DNA from: Lunularia cruciata
Taxonomy: Eukaryota > Streptophyta > Marchantiopsida > Lunulariales > Lunulariaceae
NCBI GenBank assembly: GCA_948567375.1
Contig: OX419755.1
Coordinates: 84,648,218-84,712,217, forward strand
Length of the DNA stretch: 64,000 nt
Direction of reading: 5' to 3'
The notes below the pieces were generated by a model that was given only the letters and a program-made list of their open reading frames with translations, was not told the DNA's origin and did not search any database. Below, piece by piece: positions 13,695 to 26,047 of this stretch; the stretch's first letter is position 1, and the number at the start of each line of letters is the position of its first letter. Both the position numbers and the translations under genes were made by a program.

Positions 13695-14300
13695 TGTAAT
13701 ACCAATAGCTAGACATATTATTTAAAGGTGAAAATTGGCTTGATAATATCTAGAAGGATGTTATATATGATGGACTAAGTAGATTAGATAAAGGTATCAC
13801 CAAATGAGGACTTCTACTAATAAGCAAGGAGTCAAAAATAGTCTCAAAACTTTTGAGCCAATTTAGAAGGCCTAAATGGATGAGTTAGGCCTAAAAAATG
13901 TACCAATTCTCCCGATAGATGCAAAAAAAAGTTGGTGTTTCCCCCCAATATTTGTCTTAGCAAGAGCTTTCCAATGGTACCTCACCCATGCAATTCTAAG
14001 ATTCCTATAAGAAAATTTCCTAAAGATTCCCTTTGGTCAAAGCTTGTTTGACCAACCAGATAGGACCAAAACAACATGCCACCCATGCATGCAACTAATC
14101 TAAGTGTAGAGCTTGCTAACATGTCACCAATCCATGTATCTGATCCAAGGGTGGAGCTTCCTTTGAGGGAATCCTCTTTGTTATATAATAAAGGCAAGGT
14201 GCTCCATTGGAGCATCAAAGTTTTGAGTGTGAAACCTTGCATTTCTTCTTCTAGATTTTTTCTTGGGGGTGTTCTCCTATCTTTGGAACCTTTCAATACC
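13695..14300 (+). repeat. 3' LTR of Gypsy-A copy A1
   Basis: Begins TGTAATACC right after a purine tract and runs about 606 bp in register with the LTR at 20449-21041. A TATATAATAA box at 14182-14191 sits at the same place as in the other LTR (20931-20940). The terminal few bases are merged with reverse transcriptase sequence of the next copy at about 14300. The two LTRs differ at many sites, so they do not come from one recent insertion. Confidence 0.8.
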
Positions 14301-14360
14301 TGGTGATGCCATTGGCCTTACCAAGCTCCAACCATTTTCATGAGTTTGATGAATGAAATA

Positions 14361-17300
14361 TGTGACAACCCGGCAAATATCACTTTTGCGGTAATCGGGT
14401 AAGTAAAGTTCATTCCCGTAGAGATACGAGTCAAAGTTGGTCAAATACAAAGCAAAGTAACAATGTAGTTCTTCTTGAGTTCTTCTTTAGTCTCTCAGGT
14501 AGAAACCATACCCAAAAGAGAGTAACAAGCACTGATTCACAGTCTTGTCACAAATGAACACTCCATAATCACAACTCCATCAAATCTTTCCAAACAATCT
14601 TGATTGTGATGATTCAGGCTCTCCCGAAAATGGCATTTCACTGCAAAATGACTTTGCTTCAAAATTGTGTTCCACCCCTCCACTGAAGGCACAACTTCCT
14701 TGATCAAAATTGCCTCACATCAACACTATGCTGCACTCACAAATGTAGAATACTACCAACACTACAATTCCTCTCAGATCTGTCAAGGCATTGCTTTGAT
14801 TGCACTTTACTCAGGATCAAACACACAAAATGAAGATCAAGGTTGTGGAATCCAACATCCAACAAGCACACTGACTTGCACTTCAAAATTCTCCACACAC
14901 TCACAAACACAATTACAAAGTTGATACTTGGAATCAAGCTCAAGCAATGAGCACTGCTTCACAGTACTTTGCTTTATCTATTCTTAGAATTATGAGTACT
15001 GAACAACATGATGCTACAAATGCCACTCTTTAATAGTGAAACAATTGACAGTTATCTTCCTATTGCACCTCTTCCTAATGACTCTACAAACCTACAGATC
15101 CAAAATGACAATGCACCTCTTCATATCTGCCTATTCAAATCTCAAATTGGTTACTAATCTGATCCAATGTCTACCTCTTCCTTGGCTTTCAAACCCAAAC
15201 CTGAAATAATTTTACTTCCTACTACTCTATCCTCGGGTTTCACATCCCCTACATCTTCTACCAGATCTAGCAATTGTCTTTCCTGCTCTGAAATATCACT
15301 AGTGGGTAATCTATCTAACTCTTTATCTCCTGACCCACTCTTCTCTATTGTCTCCACTCGTAACTCCGAAGACATCTGCACTCCTACTTCATCTACTTTG
15401 GGTTTGGCTCTAACGTCTTTCCAAAGTTTATCTATCTCCAATTTCACTAAGTCTAGTCTAATTGCAATATTATCTTCTACTTCTAATATCTTCCTATCTA
15501 CACAAGTCCTGAGACTAATTAATAGCACGTTCAAATCAGTGTCTTTCGTCTGTCTCCTCCTCATCTCCTGCACCAACAACTTCAACTCGTGCAGCCTCGT
15601 TTCTTCAATCCAAATGCTGGCCTCTGTACTTAGCATTGCGTTCATTCTGAGGACAATCTTCTTCAATGGCTCCAATCTCATCTTCCTTTCACGTTCCCAA
15701 TCTGCAAGTCAATCCTCTCTGTACATCGCCAATTCCGCCTTGAACTCGGCTTTCACCATTTCTTTCTCCTTCTCCTTCTGCTCAATCTTCGCCTCTTGAT
15801 TACAAAGTAACTCTTGTAATCTCTCTTCTTCTCTATATCTTACTGCCAACTCCCTTTGCCAGAGCTGCTTCTTCTCTTCTACACTCTCCATCACTCTATC
15901 GAGTTCTTGTTCCTTCGTTGCTACCCTCGCCATAGCATGGATAATTTCTAATCTAGAATCATCAAATTGTTGCTTCAAGATTTCATACTCTGCTACTTGT
16001 CTTTCCCTCGCTATGTCACTCTTCTTAACAAGTTCCTCGCGATACATCACTTCTCTCTTCAAGTCTTCAATCAGTTGATTCTACACTACTGCCTCCCCTT
16101 GCAATACTTCCCTTTCCTCCTCACCTTGGGTTATACTCTTCTTCAACTCCAAGTTCTCTTCTTCTAATCTCGATAATACCTACAAGATAGTCTTCACCTC
16201 CGGACATGTCGATTGCATCTCCTTCTTCTTGTGCTCCAATTTCACCAACAATGGACACACGACCCTCCGCAGGTACTCCATTCCATTGCTTGCAACTACT
16301 TCCCTATGCATAACAATCTCCTTCCTTACTTCTTGTTCACCCAATACTCGCCTCCTCCTCTGCAATCTTCATATTGGAATTGACGCCTCACTTCCCGAGC
16401 TAGCATTTGCTTCTTCCTTTGCCTTACTTGGACCCGCTTCACACTTTGCCTTGCGTCTTGAGTGAACTCCCCTTTGGATTGTAGACTTCTTCTCCTCGGG
16501 CTCAAGTATCTTTTCCTCCAACTTTGTATTATCTTCTTCTTTGAGCTCTACCCAAACTTCTTCTTCTTCTTCCGCAGCAGCCGGTACCGACATCATTTCT
16601 CCACCTTCATCACTATTGCTACTCGTATCTCCACTTTGCAACGTAAGCTCCAGTTCTTCCTTGCGTTCTGAGTCTTTGGACTTGCACTCGGCTTTGCCTT
16701 CCGAGTCTTCATCTTCTAACGCGATTACCACCATGCCTCTCCTCGGGTTTCCTCTCCTAGTCTTCCAATGTCTTGTCTTGTCTTTGGCTTCTCCTTGCTG
16801 ACTTTGCTTCTTTGACTTTGGAGTACTCACTTCTATCTCTACGCTCTTGCCCGTCTTTTTGTAGTACTCATCCGTGCTTCAGATTTGAAGAATGTACTGC
16901 TGCTCCTCCATGTTGACTTCTCTTCTCAAGTTGGGATGGAAGTGAGACACCATTCGATTTTTCTCCGCCGAGTTGAGCAAATTCAACCTGAGGTAGAAGT
17001 GTGCTACAAACGGCATGATGTAGTGTGGAGGTGACTTATCCCGCAAATTCCACACCATTTGTCTTGTCCTTCCATGGAAGCACCTTGCCCAATTAATCGG
17101 TTCTCCTGCAAATAGCTTATGGAAGAACACCGCTTGGTGTTTCATCACATAAGTTGTTCTCTCCGGCTTTAGGATCACCATGAGAGCACTCATGATCCCT
17201 CTCTTCACTGGATCCTTGTAACTCTCAACCTTATACCCATTCTTTGTTCTCTTTGAAGAGAAAGCATCTCTCACTTCTTGAGTCTCTTCTGCTATTTCTC

Positions 17301-18142
17301 CTTTACCCAAGAATGTGGCACCCTACTCCGTACCTACTTCTCTCCCGAGCACTAATCTCCAATCCGACTCTATCCAGCGAGCCGGATTTCCTCTCTTCCC
17401 CTCTTCCTTGGGGCCATCAAGACACTTGCTCTTGATTATCTCAGTCATGAAACCTGGAAAACTGACATTCCAATTCCATGCCAAGAACGTGATCTAAAGT
17501 CGGCTCAAGACTTCAATTCTTGCGATCACATCTAGCCTCCAAATCGCATGATTCCTCATTGCAAATTTGGAGTTCTTCTTTCCTCCTCCCATCTCTCCTA
17601 CATTCTTAATGTCTCTCGGTTTCACTCTCTTGACTTCTCCTCTGCACACTAGTGCATCTTCAACTCTATTCCCTTCCCACGATCACCTGCAGGACAACTT
17701 TTCAACGGCAAAGGAAAATTGCTTGACATTTCTTTGTTGTTAGCCCAATTTTTATAGAGTTGTGCTTTCTTCGTCTCTCTTCAATTTGAGTTTCTACCAA
17801 GAAATCACACCTCTTGCATGCGCCTATCATTGTCAATCATACTTCATGCGTATGGGCCGCCGGTTTTGAACGGTCCCTTCTTGAATTTCTCGCCCGGACG
17901 AAAGGTTGTTAGACTGTCTTCGCCTCAGGTTGAACTCCCCCGATACAAAGATTCCTTACTTTGGGTTGTATGTTGACAAGGCATGTGTGAGTACTTTGCC
18001 TTATGACCCAAAGTCACTTTACCTCGGGTTTCATCCCAAAGACTCTTTTCTTTGCCTTCTTCAGCCATACAGGCACAATCCGACTTCTCTATACACTTCT
18101 TCTTCTCTATTTTGAAAAAAAACAAAAAATGTGGGCACCACA
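14361..18142 (-). mobile_element. C5: complete-ended family C element in A2 reverse transcriptase
   Basis: On the minus strand it starts TGTGGTGCCCACATTTTTTG at 18142 and ends CCGGGTTGTCACA at 14361, 3782 bp. It has a perfect 5-bp duplication AAATA (14356-14360 and 18143-18147), and the Gypsy-A reverse transcriptase is continuous outside it. The coding span is about 17590 down to 15160. Its N-terminus is of the second type (MGGGKKNSKF, AMRNHAIWRLDV), followed by NGYKVESYKDPVKRG, QAVFFHKLFAGEPINWARCF, the acid-rich linker, coiled coil and a VDIGSD end. It is moderately preserved with several breaks. Confidence 0.9.
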
Positions 18143-20448
18143 AAATATTTTGTCTATACTTGGATAAATCCATTGTTATTTTTCTCAATGATATCTTAAT
18201 CTATAGCAAGATAATGATGGAGCACAAGCAACATCTACAAGAAGTCCTCTAGGTTCTTTGAAAAAGTCAATTGTATACCAAAATCTCAAATTGCAATTTT
18301 TACAAGTTTGAAGTAGACTACTTGGGGCATAAAGGAAGTGAAAAATATATCCAAGTGTTAATAGATAAAATAGAGGTCATTCAAAAATGGTATGCTCCCA
18401 AAGATCAAACTCAACCCAAGAGTTTATTGGGATTGATGTGGTTCTATCATTGATTTATCAAGGACTTCTCCAAGGTTGCACAACCTCTAACAACACTACT
18501 TGGCAAGGGGAAGAAGTGGATATGGAGAACCACACAAGAATGGGCCTTTTAGGAATTGAAAGACGTATTACTACATACACCAATCTTGAAATGGTATGAC
18601 CCAAAGATCCAATCAAATTAGCTATAGATGTATTAGGTGTTGCAATATGAGCAATCCTACTACAAGAATGGAATGATAGATGGCACCAAATTACATAGTT
18701 TTGTCAAAAGTTGTTATCCAAAAAATTTAACTATTACACCACCAAATAAGAAGAGTTGACCATTGTCCTTGCAACCAAGCATTGGAAGCACTATCTTGGT
18801 GAGAAGGCATTTGTAGTGGAGAAAGATCAAAAACCTCTAGTCTACCTCAAGATACAAAAAATCTATCTCATCAATAAATTTGGTGGGCAGAGTGGAGATA
18901 ATAGTGAACTACTATGTAAAAAGTAGATTGTAGATGCATTCACTTGGATGCTTATGGCAAACAATCTAGTGATAGAGATCAAGATGAACCCAAAATTTTG
19001 GCCAAGGATTCTTGTTACTACAAAAACTGATCCATAGATTTTAGGAGCTCAATTATCCAAGGGTGTAACCAATACCCAAGGACTCACCCTTTGTGATGGC
19101 AAATTATGGATTCTAGATTGCCGTAAACATAAGAACCACAATCCTAAAAAAATGTCATGATTCCACCATTCTAGGTCATGTTGGAGTGGATAAGACCTTA
19201 GATGCAATCAAACGGCATCACTATTGATCCAAGATAAGCAACAATATGACAAAGTATGTTCAAAACTACCTAATTTATCAACAAAATAAAGCTTTTAATC
19301 AAGCTCCCATTAGACTATTTTAACTCCTTCCTACTCCTACACAATGTTGGGAATAGGTAAGCATAGATCTAGTTTTTGAATTGCCTAAGACCACTTCACA
19401 ATTTGACTCTATTGTAGTCTTTGTTGATAGACTCAATAAAATGATTCATGTGCATCCTACCACAAAGGATGTGATTGTTCCACAATTAGCTCAATTGTAC
19501 TTAGATGCAGTCTTTTCTCACCATGGCCTATCTTGAGTACCCATATTGATAGAGGCACTCAATTCAATAATTTTTTGGGAGAACACTCTTTGGCATCCTC
19601 AAAAAGAAATTGGCCATGTCCATGGATTACCATCTACAAACTAATGGATAAATAGAGTGGGTCAGCTGCACTATTGAGGACATGCTTTGGGACTTCACCT
19701 TAGATGAGCAAGAGAGGTGGGACACCTTACTTCCACTAGTGCAATTTTTCTAGAACAATTCAATGAATCCATCCACACATCATATTATTCTTCCTCATGT
19801 ATAGAAACCATCCTTTCATATCTTTGAGCTTGATCAAGATCCGCTCGATGGCTACCAAGGTTGAAATTGTCCACACTTTTGTTTCTAGAATCCAATAAGG
19901 TGTAGAGAACACCAAGCACAAGTTGTAGATTGCCCAAAATAGACAAAAATAGTATGCACATTGCACATTGCCAGTACATGGAGTTCAATGTTGGGGATCA
20001 AGTCTGGTTGTCCACAACCAACCTCATGTTAGTTGGCCCTTGTAAGCTCAAACCTCATTTTGTAGGGCCTTTTTCCATTCTTCATCAAATTGGCATAGTG
20101 GCCTACCACCTCAAGCTACCACCACACATGAAGATGCATCTAGTGAGCCATGTTTCTCCACTATGCAAATATGCATCCTGACCGCCACACTTTCCTTCCA
20201 TACAAGAAGTTAGATCTTTTCCAACATTCATTGACGGCATGGAGTAATATGAAGTCAAAAGCATTCTCCATAAGTACATCCATGGTACCCACCATAAGCA
20301 TGTGAAATATCTTGTATGTTAGAAATGGTACCCATTATATGAGGCAACATTGGAGCCAACAATCAACTTGACCCATGCAACGGTGTTATTGCAATCTTTT
20401 GAGCAACAACTTTGCAATGAAGATGTTACGTCTTAAAAGGGGGATGCT

Positions 20449-21041
20449 TGTAATACTAGTAGCTAAACATATTATGTAGAGATGGAAATTAGCTTGGTAA
20501 CATCTAGAAGGATGCTACATATGATGGACTAAGTAGATCAGATAGAGGTATCACCAAAAGAATACTTCCACTAGAATGGTAGGAGCCAAAAACACCTTTA
20601 AAACTTTAGTAATTTTGAAGGCCTAAATGGATGAATTAGGCCTTGAAAATAGAAGAATTTCCTTCCTTTCCAAGAGAACAAATCCTTTTTCTCCTACTAT
20701 TTTTCTCATCAAGATCTTTCTAATGATACCTCATCCATGCAATTTTAAGTTTCTTATAAGAAGATCCCCTAGAAATTCCCTCTAGTCAAACTTATTTGAC
20801 CAACCCGATCGGACAATGATTCACATATCACCCATCTAGGCTATTAATCTAAGGGTGGAGCTTGCTAACATGTCACCAATCCATGTATTTGATCCAAGGG
20901 TGGAGCTTCCTTTGAGGGGATCCTCTTTGCTATATAATAAAGACAAGGTGATCCTTTGAGGCATTACAATATTGTGTGTGAAGCTTTGTGTTTTCTCTTT
21001 AGTGTTTCTCTTGGGGGTTTTCCTATCCTCAAAGTATTACA
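20449..21041 (+). repeat. 3' LTR of Gypsy-A copy A2
   Basis: A 593-bp LTR with clean short inverted ends, TGTAATAC at 20449 and GTATTACA at 21041, a purine tract immediately upstream and a TATATAATAA box at 20931-20940. The bases after it (AGTTA) would be the target duplication, but the matching left copy is not in view. It serves as the reference for the other Gypsy-A LTRs in the window. Confidence 0.85.
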
Positions 21042-24000
21042 AGTTACCATACATAAGAGATCCAAGTCTTTCTTGGATCAGGTTGGGGACTTAACCACAA
21101 GTAGAAGAAGGTGAAGCTAGGGAGTACTCTAGTAGGATATTATGGTGGATCTAGCTTCCACTCTAGCAAATGTGACATTCAAGAAGTTGTCGGAAGATAA
21201 TAAGTTGTATAAGAAAAAATTGAGCTTGGCTCTCAAGCGAGTGTACAAAATTATCAAGAAGGATCTACCCATGGTTTATCTAATTAAACAAGAAGACTTG
21301 GAATCTCCATAGGTAGATGTAGAGATTGTTGGATTTATAATTACCTCTATACCCATTGACTTGGGTTCATGTGTCCATGCAATGATGAAGGATACTACCC
21401 ACATGTTGGGATATTATACCTTGAACCTACACCAAGAATCCTAAAGTTTGTAGATCAGTCAAGATGCCAACCTTTGGGACTATTGTCCAATATAATGACC
21501 ATCATTAGAGGAGTACCTTTCAATTAAACTATATTGTACTTAGACCAATGACTAAAACAAGTTATCTCTTATTGATTGGTAGTCCATAGTTGTATAATGC
21601 ACGTGTTGTGGTAGATTAAGGTTTGAGGATGTTCAATATGAGGATTGTTGGTTGGTGATGGTCAGTTGGATGAAGGTTTCTTACCTTAGGGAAACTACTT
21701 TGTCTGGAGGCAAAGTCCAATCTAAAGATTCATTTTCCTTGTCCTTGTTATAACTCCACTCGACTTGGCTTAAGTCAAGTCAATCATGTGGAAGGATTCA
21801 TCAATCCCAATGACTATTAGGATGTTATCTTAGAAGAGGGCAAAGTGCTTAAAATAACTAAGACCATTACCTCCAAGGAATTGAAAATTTATACTGAAAT
21901 TTTTAAAGAGTACTAGGATGTGTTTGCCTAGTCAATTGAGAAACTACTTGGAATTCCCAAACAATTTGGAGAGCACCGGATTGATATTATGGAAGATACA
22001 ATTCCAGTTTGGTAACCAAAGTACTCACTCCTCATGAAGGATGAAATTGATAAATACTTGGGGACTAGAATTAAACTTCTAGTCTTGAACAATAAATGGG
22101 TATCCACAATTGTCATTGTCCCAAAGAAAAAGATACAAAAGATTCATGTGTGCTAAGATTTCCACAAGTTGAATGCACTTACAAGGAATGAGCATCATCT
22201 CTTGCCATTTACAAATATACTTTTAGATCAAGTAGCAAGCCACCCTTGTTATAATTTTCTTGAAGGATTTTCCAGCTATAATCAAGTGTCCATTTGAGAA
22301 GAAGACAAGGATGAGACAACATATACCACCAATTGGGGTACATGCGCATACAATCAGATGCCTGTTGGGTTGTGTAATGCTCCTGCTACATTTCAGTGGA
22401 TGATGAATGTTATTTTTAAGGACTTTGTTTGAAAGTTTGTGGAGGTCTTTATTGATGACTTTTGTGTGTTTGGGTGGATAGATCCAAAGGTAATCCAAAT
22501 GTGCTTGGATTGCCTTGCCAAATGGTTGATTAGTGTTGTGTTGTAAGCTTGTCCTTACACCCAAAAAAAGTTTTTTTGGTGATAATAGAAGGAATCTTGT
22601 GGGAACATTGGGTGTCAAGCCAAGGAATAAAGGTTGACATTTGATAAATTTAAGGTTATAAAAGCCTTGGAATCTCCCAAAAATATTCAGGAGATACAAG
22701 CCTTCTTGGGTCATATTAGATATTATAGGCACTTTATTGCTAATTATGCGGTGTTTGCTAAGCCCTTAACAAAGTTACTTGAGAAATCCAAGGACTATCT
22801 ATGGGTAGTAGAGCAAGAAGAGGCATTCTAGGTATTGAAAAATAAATTGGTGGAAGCACAAGTCATGAGAGCTCCATATTAGGACTACCCTTTTCATGTA
22901 TATATGGATACTTCATCTATAGCAATAGGAGTAGTCCTTAGCAAAAAGGACAAAAAGAAGAAATATTATCCTACTTATTATGCTATAATTAATTTTTAAT
23001 TGCAGAGGAAAACTATACCATAAAATAGAATGTAAAGCACTCAAAATAGTGTATGCCTGCAAGAAGTTTCAACACTACTTGTTGGGATATGAGTTTGTTT
23101 TCCATGTGAATCACTATGTGTTACAATACTTATTAAAGAAAGTTGACTTGTCGGGCCAAATTGCACATGTGATTCTATTACTACAAGAATTCACAATTAC
23201 CATATAGGTACAAAAGGAGGCTTTGTATTCAAATGCAGACTTCCTATCCAAGTTGGAAACCTAGGAATAGGGCTTAGAGATAGATGACCATTTTCCTTAT
23301 GAAGAGCTATATCATTTGATGGCAATGCAAAGTACAAGGTATGCAGCAGAATACCATCATTTGCATACATGTCAATGTCTTGAGGGACTAGATCTAGAAC
23401 AAAGGGCGGTCTTCCTCAAAACAATGGGACCGTATCAGCTCAAGCATAACATTTTGTTTAAGATGGGTGAAGACAAGATGCTTTGTAGGTGCTTGGAGGC
23501 CTATGAGATAGGTAGAGTAATAGATTCCTTACACTCAAAGGCATTAGTAGGTCATTATGCACTGAAAAATATATAGTTAAGAAAATATTGGTGGTAGGAT
23601 ATTGATGGCCTATGATGTATAACCATACACAAGCTCAAATCAAAATCTATGATGCTTGTCAACCTATAGGGAAACCCACATCTACCACTCAATGGCACCT
23701 TAGATCAATTTACCATTGGCCCCATTTGAGAAATAGGGTATTGATTTTGTAGGTCTGACCTAACTGATTACTCAATTTACCAAAAGAAGGTACATTTTAG
23801 TATGTACTAATTATGCAACTAAAATGGTAGAGGCAAAGGCAACTTGAAGAGATGATGCAGAAAAAATGGCATAATTCTTCTTATGATACATCATCTCTAG
23901 ATATGAGTGTCCTTTGGAGTTAGCTAGTGATCAAGGTACTCATTTTTTGAACTTGTAGAGGCTGTAACAAAAAAAATTACAATCAAACATTGTAAGACAA

Positions 24001-24532
24001 CTCCCTACAACATAAAAGTAAATGAATTGACAAAGAAAGCTAATGGGTTACTTTGCAAGACTTTGAATAAGTAATAATCAATTATGATTGGGATACAAAG
24101 TTACCTTTGGTTTTGTGGTCATATAGGACAATTGAAAATATCACCACTAAGAAAACTCCATATTTCTTAATGTATAAATTGCATCCAATATTATTAGTTG
24201 AGTTTGAAATGCAGTCATATCTAAGGAACAATTGTCAAAGGAAGAAAGTCAAGATCTTTAGCTTTAGCAATTGATGTGGCTAGAAGAGAAGCAAGATGAT
24301 GCACTAAAAACTACATTGGAAATACAAGCCCAACGGAAGGACATGCATGGGGCCATTGTATGTTATGCACATTTTTGAGAATTTTTCTATTCAATTAGTA
24401 GAATGGAAGGAAGCCCTTTTGCAACTCAAGTGAATGGTTAGCAAGTATGTCATTATAGACCATGGACACTAGAGTAGAAGCAAGGAACCCAATTGATATT
24501 TGTGGGGATTCTCTAATTTGAGGGAGGAGGTA
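21042..24532 (+). mobile_element. G: Ty3/gypsy Tat/Athila-like internal region
   Basis: This pol differs from Gypsy-A. A protease-end-like stretch (about 21500-21700) precedes reverse transcriptase at about 22030-22480 containing MPVGLCNAPATFQ and EVFIDDFCVFG. RNase H is at about 22640-23110 (FLGHIRYYRHFIANYAVFAK) and integrase at about 23550-24330 (CPLELASDQGTHFLN-type). The GLCNAPATFQ and VFIDDF wording and the RYILVCTNYATKMVEAKA block are typical of the Tat/Athila branch rather than the chromoviruses. No chromodomain or LTR is visible. C6 begins at 24533. Broken many times; old. Confidence 0.72.
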
Positions 24533-26013
24533 TGTGGTACATACATTTTCTTTTTGATGGTTTTTAGAGTAGGAAGTAATATTTGGAGTAGAAAAGAAGG
24601 TTAGATGTAGGAAATTTTCAGATTTGGATCCAAAGTAGGAAATTAAATCCAACCCATGGAAGTTTACTTCATATCAACAAAGAAGAAGAAGACTCATATT
24701 GGACTTAGAAGGATGGAAGATCCAAAGTGAAGATACTTTGCATTGGGTTGAAGACACCCGATCTGATGATCTTCAATTGCAAATTTGGCTCAGACCATAC
24801 CAACCAAGAAAGGATACTTGCAGTGAATGGCTATCTCATGCAAGGCTATACAAGTAAGTGATATGAGTAAACATGCATTAGGTTTGATTTTTATTGAAGA
24901 ATGACTGCAACTTGTAGAAGTATAAAATCAAGACTTGGTAGAGGGAATTTGCAATGTTGAGTCAAGTTTGTCTTGTAAATTTGTGAAGTCCTATGGATTG
25001 GGGAAGAGTTGCAAGTCAAGTTGTTGGGTTGTTGTGTGAAAAACCAAGTGAAGAAGAGCAAGTCAAGATATCTTGCAAGAGAAGTTGTCAAGTTTCTGCC
25101 ATCCTGGTCAGAAATCCTATCATTTGGAAGGTAGATATAATCACAAGATTCAAAGTATTATGCAAACTTCACATCACTTTCCTCACATGAAACTTGAATT
25201 TAGCTTTCCAATGTTCATGATAGAGACAATTTGAAGTAATTGTGAGGATTGTCCAAGTGCATAGGGGAAGAGAGGAAACCCCACATGTTAGACCAAAGCC
25301 AATTGGAGGTTGGTGTTGTGGAACAATATAGGAGACCCCACGAGGATTACCTTTGATTGGAAGTTTGATACCTTGGAGGAAATGGAGGAGTTAGAAGGCA
25401 TCATTTAGTGAGCCTAGGAAGAAGAACAAGTAAAAGGTGGACACCTATATGGATCCAATCAAGCAAAGTATTATTAGGGTGATGATGGTGATGATGAAGC
25501 CAGAGTGCACCACATATATGATGAAGCAACAACCAATATTCTTCTACATGATGATTGTAGGAGCAAGTGTGGATTAGGCAAGTTGTTTCTTTCAATGGAT
25601 GAAGTAGATGGTGGGGCAATGAAGAATGGATCTACCATTGCATTACTTTGTATCATTTTCAGCACACTTTTATTTGGGTTTGAACCTACTCACTCTTAAA
25701 GAATAGCAAAGTATGGTATCTCACTTCTATCCAAACTTACAACAAGTTGTGGATCCAAAAGAGACTCATTACATGACAAAGGTGGGGAAGAATGACCACT
25801 TCTTCACCAGAACAAGATGAGAGAAGGTTGTGTTAGCCCTAGTTCTAAATCCAAAGAAGAGAACCCAACCCAAGGAGATTGTGTCCCTAGTGAAGAGGAG
25901 GAGAGTTAGGAGATTAAACCCAAGCCAAGCCATAGTAGTGGTAGACTTGTCCTCAAGGGCAAAAGAAGAAGAAGTTGAATCAAATTTGGAAATCAAAAGA
26001 GGAGAAGTTGATT

Positions 26014-26047
26014 GTCAAGAGTCAAGAGTCAAGAGTCAAGAGTCAAG
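26014..26047 (+). repeat. 7-bp tandem repeat (GTCAAGA), about 4.9 copies
   Basis: GTCAAGA is repeated head to tail without mismatch, ending GTCAAGC. It lies in the acidic linker region of C6 and looks like local slippage after the element decayed. Confidence 0.9.

Larger units (their letters stand above)
2511..14300 (+). mobile_element. Gypsy-A copy 1 (A1), Ty3/gypsy, internal region plus 3' LTR
   Basis: This is a Ty3/gypsy fossil in the usual pol order. Gag-like sequence lies at about 2540-2960 (matching LDNFKQGLKEQI), a zinc knuckle CYNCG at about 3020, an aspartic protease block with a D-x-GA motif at about 3205-3400, and reverse transcriptase at 3758-4331, continuing after the C3 insertion at 11817. 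RNase H-like sequence is at about 12100-12560 and integrase at about 12750-13560. A purine tract (AAAAGGAGGGAAG) precedes the LTR at 13695. About 4.3 kb remain once C3 is removed. It is broken many times. The 5' side is joined to C2, and the right side abuts the reverse transcriptase of a second copy. Confidence 0.8.
14301..21041 (+). mobile_element. Gypsy-A copy 2 (A2), Ty3/gypsy chromovirus, partial, with 3' LTR
   Basis: The segment starts within reverse transcriptase (GLTNAP-type block at about 14310-14350), is interrupted by C5, and resumes at 18143 in the same domain. RNase H-like sequence follows at about 18540-18870 (TKHWKHYLGEKAFVVE), integrase at about 19130-19900, integrase C-terminus at about 19970-20190, and a chromodomain at about 20235-20380 (YEVKSILHKYIHGTHHKH ... 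KWYPLYEATLEP). The chromodomain places the family among the chromoviruses. A purine tract AAAAGGGGGATGC at about 20434-20446 precedes the LTR. Broken many times. Confidence 0.82.
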
